Of a stretch of DNA of 64,000 nt, positions 1-10,435 are shown piece by piece. The position numbers and the translations under genes were made by a program. Below the pieces are notes generated by a model. That model was given only the letters and a program-made list of their open reading frames with translations. It was not told the DNA's origin and ran no database searches. Source of the stretch: Eublepharis macularius (lineage: Eukaryota > Chordata > Lepidosauria > Squamata > Eublepharidae); contig NC_072795.1 of the NCBI RefSeq assembly GCF_028583425.1, forward strand, positions 72,740,001 to 72,804,000, given 5' to 3'. How positions within the stretch are numbered: the first letter of the stretch is position 1; each line of letters opens with the position of its first letter.

Positions 1-1443
1 GATTACGACATGCACTAACATTAAAGAGAATGTCTATAAAATGATCTATCATTGGTACCTGACACCAAAGAAAATTGCGCTAGGGAATGTGAACACGTCT
101 AATAAATGCTGGAAATGTAAAAAGCATGAAGGATCTTTGTACCATATGTGGTGGACTTGTGAGGTAGTCAGGCAGTACTGGGGGGAAATAATAAGAGTAA
201 TAAGTGAGATTTTACAGTTTCAAGTTAATAAGAACCCAGAACTCCTGCTACTGAACTTGGGAATGGAAGATATTCCAGCACAACATAGGACATTGCTTTT
301 TTACATGACAGCAGCGGCTAGACTTTTGTATGCGCAAAAGTGGAAAGTACAAGAAGTGCCAACTATCGAGGACTGGATTCACAAATTGCTGTACATGGCG
401 GAGATGGATAAACTGACAAGAAAACTAAGAGACCTTGATCCAGGACAGTTTAACACAGATTGGGAGAAGCTGAAACAATATTTGGTGAAAAAATGGGAGG
501 TGGGAGGAGAACTGTGGCAGTTTGAAAATTATTGAAGATTATTGAACAAAAGAAGAGAGAAGTGACTATACCGGGGGGAGGAGAGTTAAAGAAGAATTAC
601 TAAGCAATTATTCTATTTGATTATTCTATACAGTATTAAGTAATAGTTATTATGTGATATATAAGAATAGAAATTAATTAATTAATTATGTTGCTGGCAG
701 ATAGGGGTGTAATTGAGAATTAACAGAATTAAAATTCATGAATACAAGAAGGGGGGGAATGAGAAGTAGCATATAGAATATAGGTTAAATTGATTGACTT
801 ATGCTGAAGGTATTTTTGGTTATAGCGATATTTAGAAATGTGCAGAACATGGGTCAAATTGATTGACTTATGTCGAATGTATATTGTGTTTATAGGTATA
901 TTTAGAAATGTGTAGAATACGAGTCAAATTGATTGACTTTATGTTACAAAGATAAGAGATATAAGAGATATAAGAGGAAGTAAAGAGTAACATATAGAGT
1001 ATAAGTTAAATTGGTTGACTTATAAATGTATTCATCACTTATGAGTACTCAAGTTATGTATAGGGAGGGATAAATTGTTTGTCCCATACTGATGACATTA
1101 GAATGAATAAGTTAGAGTACAGGATATTGAGAATATTACCAGTATTATTACTATTGAATAACATGCCAGGAATGTATTAGTTAGTTGATAAGTGAAGGGA
1201 AATTGACTTAGTACTGTGTTATAATAGACTAGCTTAGAAGCGTGTGAAAGTATATGTTTAATTGACAAAATAAGTTGCAATGACTAGGGGAAGAATAGAC
1301 AAAGGGTTGGAAAACTGTTGGAAGTCAACAAACAAAGGGGGGAAGGGAGGGGGTTAGAACTGGAATATTAAAGTAATTTGATTGTTATAAATGACAAAAT
1401 ATTTCTAATTCCAATAAAAATTTAATAAAAAAAACAACAACAA
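1..1443 (+). mobile_element. L1 LINE, 3' end (5' part lies outside the window)
   Basis: The stretch holds the end of an L1 ORF2 (to 535), a long AT-rich 3' UTR, and a terminal run of AATAAA-like and A-rich sequence around 1411-1440. The 3' UTR contains about three diverged direct copies of a 70-80-bp unit between roughly 780 and 1020, each with the core TCAAATTGATTGACTT. The left edge is cut by the window, so full length is unknown. Confidence 0.85.
2..535 (+). CDS. L1 ORF2 protein, C-terminal fragment
   Basis: The frame is open from base 2 and ends at a stop at 535, so this is the tail of a longer protein that begins upstream of the window. The residues before the first ATG (base 41) still match L1, so that ATG is not a real start. 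Diagnostic features are the WYLTPKKIA segment, the C-terminal cysteine/histidine motif (CWKCKK, then YHMWWTC) found in L1 ORF2 proteins, and the later MTAAARLLYAQKWK segment that precedes the family's C-terminus. ORF2p carries endonuclease and reverse transcriptase upstream; here only the Cys-rich tail survives. No internal stop is seen, so this copy may be fairly young. It is a retrotransposon protein, not a host gene. Confidence 0.85.
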   Translation: MTTCTNIKENVYKMIYHWYLTPKKIALGNVNTSNKCWKCKKHEGSLYHMWWTCEVVRQYWGEIIRVISEILQFQVNKNPELLLLNLGMEDIPAQHRTLLFYMTAAARLLYAQKWKVQEVPTIEDWIHKLLYMAEMDKLTRKLRDLDPGQFNTDWEKLKQYLVKKWEVGGELWQFENY

Positions 1444-2550
1444 CCGACTCTCATAAAATCCACTTGGCATAAACATGTCACACAACCACCAGATGTTCAG
1501 GCTTCCCCCCTAATCCTTAACATTTTCCCCATATAGCAGCATCCATTCACTCAATTTTTAATAGATTTCTTCTTTGTATATTTTCACATTAATTAACTGT
1601 CTTGTTTGGAATGTAATAACAGCTCTGAAGGACATGCAGTGCTCTAATAGTTTAACTGAACACATGACTAGCTTGTTTATAGCTATTTTACAGTGTGAAA
1701 AAAGCCCAGGGTTGCACAGATGCTGTGTGCCACTTGCCATCAGCTTCACGGACTGTAGGCTGAACGTATATGGTAGTGGTAGGCTTGCTTAGCCAGAAAA
1801 TTTTACATGGAATTTAATTCAGAGGAAGATGATTTCTGTGACTTTGGAAGAACAAAGAAATGTCTGGGTTAAGCAAAAGTGGCAAAACTAGAGTGCACCA
1901 TACTTCCACACAGATCAACGTCTCAGTCAATTTTCACTGTAAAATTTCTTTTACAGGTTCCATTGCCTAAGTTATATAAGTAAATGGAACAAATATCAAA
2001 TTAAGGAAGCTGAGGTGAAACAAATTTCAGTCCTATTAAATCAGAGGCATAATATTGACAGTAGTAAAAATGGGCCAGTTCAGTTAGTTTTAGTGAGGGA
2101 GGTGCATTTCAGTCAATTTTGTGCCTCCCTTTTCTTCAGTGCCTAGTCCCAGACTCCTGTCCCTTCTGCCTGCCATTCTATGGCATTCCTTGTCAACTGT
2201 GTCCTTACCAAAGTAGTACAGATGATAAATACAAACTTATTGCAGTTAGAATCTATACTGTAAATCAAGTAAATTGTTGCAGATACCCAAATCTAGTCAA
2301 AACATAAAATCTGAATTTGTTTCTTTAGGAAATTTATATACCAATTATCCAGAGTTCTGTTAATCTCTGTTGAGGTGAAGTTGATGGGAAATTAATCAGA
2401 TGTATTCTAGGATTTGAATGTTGGATTTGGGGGCATAGAGGCCCTCTATCTGTCCATTTAGTGCTGGACTATGGATGGTCTGGGGATAGGGTTATCGACC
2501 TTCTCAAATTATAACTGATCCCCAAACTAGAGACAGCATTTTGCCTGAAG
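1444..2550. other. No recognised gene or repeat
   Basis: AT-rich sequence with only short chance open frames (such as 1574-1792 and 2119-2307) that have no recognisable motif. I see no repeat family here. Confidence 0.5.
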
Positions 2551-4029
2551 AAAATAATGCTCTAGAGGGCCAACTCTATGGCATCGCATCCCTTCTGAAT
2601 TCCCTCCCTGCCCCAAAATTTGCTCACCCAGGGTACTGTTGCAAATGAGATTGCCCCTTTCAGAGACCCCCACATTTGCACAAGACCCTCTGGCTTAGCT
2701 TCCAGAGATCAGAATAAAATGATCTAACTTGATATCAATGTGGGGACCCTAAACTAGCAGGAATTTCCTCTCAATGATGCCACATGGAAGTAACTCATCC
2801 ACTGACATGCTCTAAAGAGCACATTGGTTAAAGGTCTATTGTCCTCAGCTTCCTGGGAGCTCAGGGGGTGGTGATCAGATTCCAGGCATGTCACCTGGGA
2901 TCTGGGCCAGCACTCAGCTGCTGTCTCCTCACCTCCATCTCCTCATCTGTCCACTTCCTGGGCATCAAGTTATTCATTCATGTTGGCGAGCTCCATTTCC
3001 TCCTGGCTCCTTTCCTTAGACCAGGGACAGGGGGCTATAGGCACGGAGTTCTCTGCAGAGAGAACCCCGCTGCCTGAGATGAGGGTATTGTGACTGGCTT
3101 GATTTCTCCTGGAGCTGAGGGTGGCTGGCCAGTCCATAGATCACATTCATCCCTCCTGGTCTCCTTGCCATAGGCTCAGGAGTGGCATCCCAGCTGAACA
3201 ATTCATTTGCACAAGAGATGCGAGGATGCTTGCGAGTAGCAAGGGGAGAGGCAATGCCTGTCTCCAGCCCCCCTCCTAGTTTCTCAGCCCCTAGGTCATG
3301 CACTCATGGGCCAGAACCTCAGTGCTAAGGCCACCCACCAAGATGCATGACCAACTCTACCTCAGGCAAACCCTCTTGCACTGCCCACTCATACGGGGTG
3401 CCCCTAGCCATGAAGGCATGTACAAGCTTCCAAACCAGCCTGAAGGAGTCCTTTCAGTGCTTCAGAGAGGACATCTCCATCTAGGTGGTGTGTCCCAGAG
3501 CAAACACTTACTCTGCTGCCCCTGGCAGTGGTGAGTGCAACACTGGATTGCTCCACCACTAGACCATACAAGAGCACCTTCTCAGCCTCAGTCCAGTTTG
3601 GCTGCCAGTGGCCACCTCCTCCTCTGGAGCTCTTTATGGCCATGCCGCTCCCATATAGAGGAATGCAGGGGCAAGGCCATGCAGTGTGGAAACTCCCCGT
3701 GAGAGATGTATGCTCTTTGCCCCGGCCCAGCAGCACACAGAATGGACAAAGGACAGCCGGAACCCTCTCAGGGTCCCCAAGTTGTGGGCCATAGGGAAGG
3801 AGGGGGTAGGTGATGGTGGCTGTAAAAAGTGGGATGCAGGGATTTCCCTTTCCCCATGCTACCACTAAAACACTCCCCTCCCTGTAGTCTGATCACTCTC
3901 ACCTGGTGCCCACTCTTGCCACCACTGAGCCCAGGAGTCTGCGTGATCCACCTCCTACTGGCATTGTATGTTTGGGTTGGCACCAGAGGATGCACTGGGC
4001 CAGGTGATTCTGGGAGAGTGTCAACACCC
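2551..4029. other. GC-richer repeat mosaic upstream of the Harbinger fossil
   Basis: Base composition rises towards 4 kb. Open frames on both strands (3016-3303, 3404-3865, 3768-4283 minus) show no domain and look like shadows in stop-poor GC-rich DNA. Part of it is probably the 5' portion of the Harbinger-type element that follows, but I could not find a terminal inverted repeat. Confidence 0.35.
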
Positions 4030-4490
4030 TCATGATCCTGGACAACACCTGCCTGGATTGCTTCTGCCTGGACAGGACGACCATCCAGGAGTTCTGTGAA
4101 GAACTCAGGCCAGCACTCCAGGGTCAAGCTCCCAATCCCAGGGCCGTTTCTATCCTGCAGAAGATGCTGCTCTCCCTTTGATTCAGGCCACTGGATACTT
4201 CCAAGGTGTAGTAGATCCAATCCTTGATGAGCTATTGCCTCCATGGCTTCCTGGATTCCATGCTGGGCTGCCTCTAGGAGCACATGTACTTTCCCACCAA
4301 GAGTCTGAACTAGCCCCTATCTGGGCTGGCTTCGCCTCCCTTGCAAGATTCTCAGATGTCATGAGCACTGTGGACTACATACTCATAGCTCTATGCACTC
4401 TCCAAGAGGAGCCCCAAGTCTACCGGAACCGCCAATGCTTCTACAGCCTTAATATCCAGGCCTTCTGTGACCACCACCTGCCTGCTCCCC
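4030..4490 (+). pseudogene. PIF/Harbinger-type transposase fossil
   Basis: Translation across shifting frames recovers the order expected of HARBI1-like transposases. First comes an N-terminal segment resembling the LDRxTxxEFCxxLRPAL block (about 4050-4110), then an ATGYFQGVV block (about 4183-4210), then the stretch ending SLNIQAFCDHH (about 4330-4480), which resembles the family's conserved block of a catalytic-type aspartate, YRNR and SLNxQ. The frame changes near 4175 and the protein breaks off after about 4490, so no functional enzyme can be made. PIF/Harbinger transposases cut and paste DNA elements with 3-bp target duplications. The call rests on motif order only; a profile search would settle it. 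Confidence 0.6.
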
Positions 4491-5330
4491 CGTCGGCTTG
4501 GTTGAACTCCGGATGTTCAGAGAGGCTCGTGGCAGATTCCCCGCCTGCATTCCAGCACAGCCCTGGGGGCATAGATCCCACTTTGGTGGCTGCCAGTCCA
4601 GGCCCAGAGCAAAGATCCCCAGATCCAACCCACACCCTCCTGGTTACTTCTTAGTGACGCACCTGTCCTAGGACAGCCAGGGCACATGAATGCACAACCG
4701 TGCCTGCCACCATAGCCAGTGGGGCCCATTGCCTCTCCCTCTGTTCCCACAGAGCTTCCATGCAATGTGTGCCCCCCTCAGGGCCAGCGCACCTATTAAG
4801 GCCAGGTAGGTGGTGGCTGCAGGCGCAGGGTGCCGGAGGGAGCGCCGGAGGAGGCGCGATGGGTGGGAGCACGCGCCACAAAGCACCAGCCTCCTATCCC
4901 TCCCACCTAGCGCCGCTGCTGCTGCCAGCACAAGCCCCCAGCCAGGTGCAGCCACCGCGGGCAGGCATCTGCGGCAGCGCAGGCAACCGAGCGGGAGAGC
5001 TCGGAGGCCACCCGCCGCAGTAATCGGGCCGGCGGCGGCGCGCGCGCTCCCGTGATGACATCACGTGTGATGTCATCACGCAGGCCGGTGCGCGCACGTG
5101 CTCGTGCGCACGGGGGGGGGGGCACCCGGCCAGCCGGCCGTGAGCGTGGCAGACCCTTGCGCCGCCCCTGGCCCCCCTCCCAGTATCATGCTTGCTCCCC
5201 ATAATCTTCAGGCATCAGACTGGCTTCTCAGACTCCAGCAGCATGGCAGGGGACAGAGACCCCTAGACCCGAACTTCCAGGTTCCAGCTGCGTATGATTC
5301 TAGGCTGTGCTCCACTATGAAGGAGTACTG
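4491..5330. other. CpG-rich GC-rich repeat segment with palindromic CRE-like core
   Basis: The segment is dense in CpG and stop-poor in all frames, so its ORFs (4651-5340, both strands) are not evidence of genes. At about 5052-5080 two facing copies of a TGATGACATCAC-like motif form a perfect-looking short palindrome. Related motifs recur in repeats near 33.13 kb and 49.03 kb. The segment may be the 3' portion of the Harbinger-type element or a separate repeat. Confidence 0.4.
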
Positions 5331-6263
5331 TTTTAGCTGATTTTAACTTATTTTAGCTTTTATTTTAAATACTTTTCTTTTTATCTTGTTTTTAATTCTT
5401 CCCCCTCATTTTGGTAAAGGGGGGGCAACTTTCATTTTGACTGTTTTATAAGCGAGAAGCGAAAGCCCTCTCCATAGTTTTATCTTACATACTCCCAGAA
5501 GCTATACACCTAGCATGGAGGAGTTTCTTTCTTTTAAAACTGATTAAAACTGCTGCAGCTGCAGCCATTCATTTGCTGTGTTTATTTAGGGCTTCAACTC
5601 CTAGATAGTTTATCATTTTCTGAAATCCCCTTCTGCCATTTCATTTTATATTTCTCTTCATTCTATTTATACATTATTTGGTGAAAGATTTTTTGGTTTC
5701 TGGTGGGGGATGCGTGGGGTTCAGAGGCTGAGGGGACAGCTCAGCTTTGCTTTTCTCATTTATGTTATGTTATATAGTTTTATAAATAGGGAGAACTGAG
5801 TAAGCTACATTTATTCATTTATTTAGATAGTCAGTTGATAGTGGTGACTTGCTTGTTTTTACAAATATTTTAGTTTCCTTTTGTTTTAAACTCTTTAAAG
5901 TGGTTTTAAATGGCTTTAAGCTGTATTATTTTAACTTAGGATATACCTATAACATACTGATTTTAGTGAATAGGTTTATACTGGTGATTATTGAAATGGG
6001 TAAATAGCGGCCCAGCTCCTCTGCTGAAAATGATTCTAACATGAAATTAAAACAAAGCAGATTGGATTATTTTCTTCCTAGTGTTTCCCCAGTTTCCTTA
6101 AAACATAGGTATGACCTTTTAATGCATCAGAGCCAGGTAGAGACTGAGGAACTTGCTAGTTCCCATTCTTTTAACCAATAGGATTCATTTATTTCAATGA
6201 GGAAAGATGATATGGTAATTCCTAATGAGAATGCTGGGGAAAGATCTCAAGATCTCAAGATCA
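5331..6263. other. AT-rich stretch, nothing recognised
   Basis: T-rich sequence with no ORF of note. No repeat family recognised. Confidence 0.5.
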
Positions 6264-6385
6264 CAGGGCCAAGCTACACATGACGAAAGACACTTGCCTG
6301 GCAAGTGGATTGAGTGGAGGGCAAGTGAACAGGGAGAAATACACTTGCCATTCAAGTGTCATTTGTCACTTGTAGCTTGGCCCTC
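6264..6385. mobile_element. Palindromic MITE-like element, copy 1
   Basis: A 122-bp near-palindrome. The left arm begins CAGGGCCAAGCTACA and the right arm ends with the reverse complement GTAGCTTGGCCCT. A second copy with better preserved arms is at 30294-30415. The CAGGGCC end recalls hAT-type termini, but I could not find a convincing 8-bp target duplication at either copy. It has no coding capacity and is most likely a non-autonomous DNA transposon. Confidence 0.7.
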
Positions 6386-7983
6386 AGTCTGGTGGCATTG
6401 CAAACCATGCTTATAGCAGACCCTTAGCCCCCACTCTCCCCAAGCATACAGGCCACACTCTGGGTCCACTCTGCTCCTGGAAGCAAGTTAGTGGGGAGGC
6501 AGCGAGGGGAGCCAGCTAAGTGCTGATACAGCCTTTAAGGAGCCTCTGGGCCCCTGCTCCCCATGAAGGTGAAGAGGTGCCATGAGCATCCCCTGGAGTC
6601 TGTTCCAGCCTGGAGTCAGAGACCATTCTCCAGATTGTGCAATGGGGCATCCCTATGAGGGAGTAAAAATAGTGTGTGTGGGGCACTCCTTCAGCCACTG
6701 GCAAGCAAACAGGGAGTGAGTAGATGGTTGACAGACTTTATTGAACTACTGAAATAGCATAGGATGTCTGGACAACTTGCCTGAGATGGCAACTATGCCT
6801 GTGCATGTGTCCTGTGTCCATCGGAGCCAGGAGAGCCAGTTCTCATGCTGCTGTCCCAGGAATGCTCTTGAGTTGCGAGCTGACTGCTGTGCTGAACCAC
6901 CCAAGGGGCTGGGGCAGGATAGTTAGTCATGAAGGGTTGCTGGAGGATGAGACAGTCATGCTCCTGAACTTCCCAGACAGGCTGCAACCTGCCTGAAGGG
7001 GAAGAAGAGACATGTACAGGGAGGGTGATGGCCTTGGCCCTACCCAAGCTAATGCCAGGCCTGGAGGGGTGGCAGGCGTGGCTCCGCTATTGTAGGTGCT
7101 GCTAGCAGCCTGATGATAAATTGCCCTTCTGCGGGAAAGTGCTCCTTGTCTGCATCTGGATGCTCTGCTGCTGTTGTGGCTGCTCAGAGCTCTGATCCTA
7201 TGAGGGAGACAATCAAGGGGTTGCATGCCTGCCATTGCAGGGAGGCTATGAGACTGAGCACCCAGTCAGCTTGACCCACAACCATGCTCTCTCCTCCACC
7301 CAAGAGGGGAACCCAGCTGAAGAAGTCTGAACGGAGCCCCAACAGGGGCTGCTAGAACTCCCACCCCCCCCATCTGAAACAGCTATGTTAAACATGGCTT
7401 CTCTTTGACAAGTATGGGCCACGTTCCCTGCCACCAGCCAGCCTCATCCACAGAAGCCAGCTGAGGAGAGAAGGGAGGCTGGTGTGAATGTGCAAGCTGG
7501 GGCAGCCAACTCCTCAGCTCCTTCTGACTTGTTGGTGCACCTTCACCCCTCCTCGAGTCAGGATTCAGGAGACAGATTATCTGTAAGGGAACATGGTTGG
7601 CAGTTGTTAGTCAGACATTCTCAACTTAGCTATTCTCCCATGTGTGAGTGCAAGGTACACCCTGATTTTGGCAAAGTTCCCCCTGCACTCTCTTGCCCCA
7701 CCGCCATGTGCACTTTCTCCCACCTCACACTCTAAACCCCTATGGCAGGGGACTCTCAGGCAGAGCCTCTGGCCGTGTCCCTGTTTACTTGGGTTCATGG
7801 GTGCCCCTGTTGAAGATTATGTGGGGGGGGGGATTGATTGGGTGCTGGGGAGAGGGTTCCTGCTATGAGGATGTGAGCAGATTGGTCACCATAGTAGTTG
7901 GCATCCTATGCTCTGCCAGGCTGCTTGGCCAGATATGTAAGGAAACAAGGCAAATCCCAGTATAGACAGCTGTAGAGAAAGTG
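6386..7983. other. Unrecognised, moderately GC-rich repeat-like stretch
   Basis: Several open frames on both strands (6793-7047 minus, 6927-7235 minus, 7644-7965 plus) lack recognisable domains and overlap each other, as expected of GC-rich non-coding DNA. A CTTTATTGAA motif near 6739 would be a polyadenylation-like signal on the minus strand, which hints at a minus-strand retroelement end. I cannot assign a family. Confidence 0.35.
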
Positions 7984-8405
7984 GAAACAGGGGCAAATTA
8001 GAAGATACACCACTCCAGAGGAGTGGAGTCACTGGACTATATGCAGAACATAGTACATAGACATTGGGGTCTAGTGTCCGACATACAGGGTGTGAATTTC
8101 CACCCTTTATCAGTTATAGACAAACTAAAAACATTAAGGAGATAATATCTCATTCAGACATGATCCAGCGGGTTGCAGATTCCAATTTACCGAAAGGAAA
8201 TTTCAAATGTGGCCATTGTACCATGTGCCCACTAATGATTGATGGAGACTCTTTGGAAACACTTACATTCCAGAGGAATATAAATATTAAACACTTCGTG
8301 ACTTGTCAGACCTCTGGAGTGGTGTATCTTCTAATTTGCCCCTGTTCCAAACTGTATGTGGGAAACACAACTATGTGTGACCTTAGACACATGTGGACTC
8401 TCTAA
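7984..8405 (+). mobile_element. Penelope-like element fragment with 5' inverted duplication
   Basis: The fragment encodes a GIY-YIG endonuclease domain on the plus strand. Its 5' edge (about 7984-8021) is the reverse complement of its own coding segment at about 8311-8347, matching over roughly 37 bases with one difference. Inverted 5' pieces are typical of Penelope-like insertions. The copy stops soon after the GIY-YIG motif, so the 3' UTR is missing. Confidence 0.7.
8064..8405 (+). pseudogene. Penelope-like GIY-YIG endonuclease domain, partial
   Basis: The frame reads an FPPFISYRQTKNIKEI segment, then a Cys-rich linker (CGHCTMC), then VVYLLICPCSKLYVG. The last is the GIY-YIG motif as it appears in vertebrate Penelope-like elements, where the CPC precedes YVGxT. 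In full elements this nuclease follows the reverse transcriptase and nicks target DNA. Here the reverse transcriptase is absent, and the frame ends a few residues after the second half of the motif, before the catalytic Arg/Glu region. It is therefore a dead fragment. Upstream of 8064 the same frame still reads family-like residues but is interrupted by a stop, so the start shown is only the beginning of the longest open piece. Confidence 0.75.
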
Positions 8406-8599
8406 CTTGGGTTCAGAACACTCACCCAGAACCACAATCAATTTTGGGGGGTGGGAATTAAGTGCTGTTGAGAAAAACTCTTCCCACTTCCACAGTTTAC
8501 TAGCTTAGAAAAATGACATACTTGCCAATTAGGCTGAGTAGAACATGTGGTTTTGGAATCTTTACCTGGATAATGTGCAGCAAGGTCAAAGTGCCTCTG
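8406..8599. other. Short spacer, nothing recognised
   Basis: Between the Penelope fragment and the next MITE. No motif seen. Confidence 0.4.
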
Positions 8600-8745
8600 G
8601 CTGATTCCACACACGTTGGATAATGCACTTACAATGCACTTTAGCAATCGTTCGGAAGTGGAATTTTTGTTTCACACACGAAAAATTCAGTTCCAAATTA
8701 TCTCTAAAGAGGATTGGAAGTGCATTATCCCAACGTGTGTGGAAT
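8600..8745. mobile_element. Palindromic MITE-like element
   Basis: Arms starting GATTCCACACACGTTGGATAA and ending with the facing AACGTGTGTGGAAT form a hairpin of about 145 bp. The inner arms (AATGCACTT against AAGTGCATT, and the AAAATTC region) also pair. No coding capacity. It is probably a non-autonomous DNA transposon; the superfamily is not resolved. Confidence 0.65.
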
Positions 8746-9395
8746 GTCTCATTGTTAGGCTACCATTAACCACAAAACAACCAGATATTTTCCAAAACAA
8801 GGTTTAGAATCTATTTAGGAGAATAGGGGTGGTATAGGAATTGAAAAACACTTAAGCATCAGAACAGTGAAATTGTGTTTATAATGGCTTAGATATGACC
8901 GCAACAAGGAGCAGATGGGAGGAGGAAGAGAGAGAGAGAGAGATGAGGGAGACTTCTGAGGTAACATTCAAGGTTCGACTATAACATTTTTTCACTGTCC
9001 ACAGAAGATAGGTTTACTATCCAGGTTCTAGGCTGCTCCTTTAACTCAAAGAGATCCTGGTCACAGAAACTGTACACAGAAAGTTAGATTTGATAGTCCC
9101 TTAACAGGGTGCTTCTTTATTTCACTAAAAAAAAAAGGTTCCTTCCCAAATCTGACCCGAATCCTAACTAAAGCCAAAATAAAAAGCCTGTCTAAGCTTA
9201 GACTATCCACAGCCATCAAAATCCCTGTCAGGGGGCGGGGAGTATTTCTTCCTTAAATAGAGGCTAGCTCACTCTGTACCAACCAGTGGAATTCCAGGGG
9301 TTCTGATTGGATGGCAATCACTTAGAACTGCATAAGGCTTGAATCACAAGGATTCGTTCAGAGCCCTGGATTTTGGGGATGATTGCCACAGTATG
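8746..9395. other. Unrecognised stretch, possible minus-strand LTR-like segment
   Basis: A short GA run lies near 8925-8942. From about 9060 to 9330, read on the minus strand, there is a CCAAT-like site, a TATTTAAG-like site and then an AAATAAAG-like signal. That order resembles the U3-R layout of a solo LTR, but I found no TG...CA ends or target duplication. Weak call. Confidence 0.25.
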
Positions 9396-9640
9396 TGGTG
9401 GTGGTGATGGAAAGTGCCATCAAGCCATAGCTTTCTTATGGCAAAAGTGCCATCAAGCCATAACTGTCTTATGGTGGGGATTTTAAGGCAAGAGACTAAC
9501 AGAGGTGGTTTGCTACTGCCTGCCTCTGCAACCCTGGTCGTTTCCCATCCAATTACTAACCAAGGCCAACCCTGCTTGGCTTCTGAGATCTGCCACAATT
9601 GGATTTGCCTGGGCTACCCAGGTCAGGGTGCCACAGTATT
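9396..9640 (-). mobile_element. 5S rRNA-derived SINE with BovB-like tail
   Basis: Positions about 9540-9600 read as the reverse complement of vertebrate 5S rRNA: CCCATCCAA, ACTAACC, CCCTGCTT and TTCYGAGATC in the right order. This is the 5S internal promoter region, so the SINE lies on the minus strand. The other end (about 9413-9480) carries GTGCCATCAAGCCATA and CTTATGG, the tail type shared by squamate SINEs and the BovB LINE, here duplicated in tandem. Such SINEs are transcribed by RNA polymerase III and are thought to be mobilised by BovB. A BovB copy is present at 51-53.6 kb. Confidence 0.8.
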
Positions 9641-10086
9641 TATAGAGAGTTAAATGAGAGGAGAGAAAGAAAAAGTGAAAGAGAGACAATCTACCAACTG
9701 AGTAAGAATTCTGCAACTGAAGAATTGTTATGAGGAGTGTGAGAGAGGGGAGTTTAAAGAAGGGAAAAGAAAAAGTTTTAAGAAGCAAGGGATGAAAATT
9801 CTAAGACCAGTGAGAAAGGAGATTACTTGTCCTCAATTTGGAAAATTATAACATTGCTTGTTTTGATGATCCAGAAATGGAGAATAGGGAACCTAGGTAG
9901 AACTTCCAAAGCTTGCAAGAGAGCAATAAAAAAGATAAGACAGTGGAGGGATGCTCCTGTGTGGTGAGGAAACATCCCAGAGTTCCAGAGAAAGGAAAAC
10001 CGAGTTGTCAGCCTCTGTGCAAGCACAGGAGAAAAGACCACCACCACCACACATTGGTAGGCAGAGCAACCACGGTTATAGGAGCC
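9641..10086. other. Nothing recognised
   Basis: Purine-rich sequence with short chance ORFs only. Confidence 0.4.
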
Positions 10087-10435
10087 AGCACAAAAGAAGG
10101 TTGTTGTGTATTTTCCGGGCTGTATAAGCGTGGTCTTGTCATTGTAGTTCCTGACGTTTCGCCAGCAGCTGTGGCTGGCATCTTCAGAGGTGTAGCACCA
10201 AAAGACAGAGATCTCTCAGTGTCACAGTGTGGAAAAGATGTTGGCAGGTCATTTTTCCACACCGTGACACTGAGAGATTTCTGTCTTTTGGTGCTACACC
10301 TCGGAAGATGCCAGCCACAGCTGCTGGCGAAATGTCAGGAATTACAATGACAAGACCACGGCTATACAGCTCGGAAAATCCACAACTATTGTTCTCCAGC
10401 CGTGAAAGCCTTCGACAATATATAGCACAAAAGAA
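10087..10435. mobile_element. Penelope-like tail foldback with 12-bp target duplication
   Basis: A 325-bp insert (10099-10423) is flanked by perfect direct repeats AGCACAAAAGAA (10087-10098 and 10424-10435). It is two facing copies of one sequence: 10101 to about 10245 is the reverse complement of about 10255-10390, and only the right copy has the terminal GCCGTGAAAGCCTTCGACAA tail. Each arm contains a hammerhead-like core; the left-arm copy, read on the minus strand, is the better preserved. The same tail in a shorter foldback occurs at 38952-39063. Head-to-head tails with 10-15-bp duplications are typical of Penelope-like insertions. Confidence 0.7.
10150..10192 (-). ncRNA. Candidate hammerhead ribozyme core (fossil)
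   Basis: On the minus strand the order is CCU, then CUGAAGA, a GCCAGC/GCUGGC stem, then GAAAC-GU-C, then AGG. This matches the hammerhead plan: stem I (CCU/AGG), core box 1, stem II, GAAA, a two-base-pair stem III, and the cleavage-site H base. One extra U lies before stem II. Penelope-like elements are known to carry hammerheads with very short stem III. Activity is not established. Confidence 0.45.

Noticed and set aside
9060..9330. Solo LTR on the minus strand
   Set aside because: CCAAT, TATA-like and polyadenylation-like motifs are in plausible order, but no TG...CA ends or target duplication were found.
9540..9600. Genuine 5S rRNA gene
   Set aside because: Only part of 5S is present, diverged, and fused to a BovB-like SINE tail.
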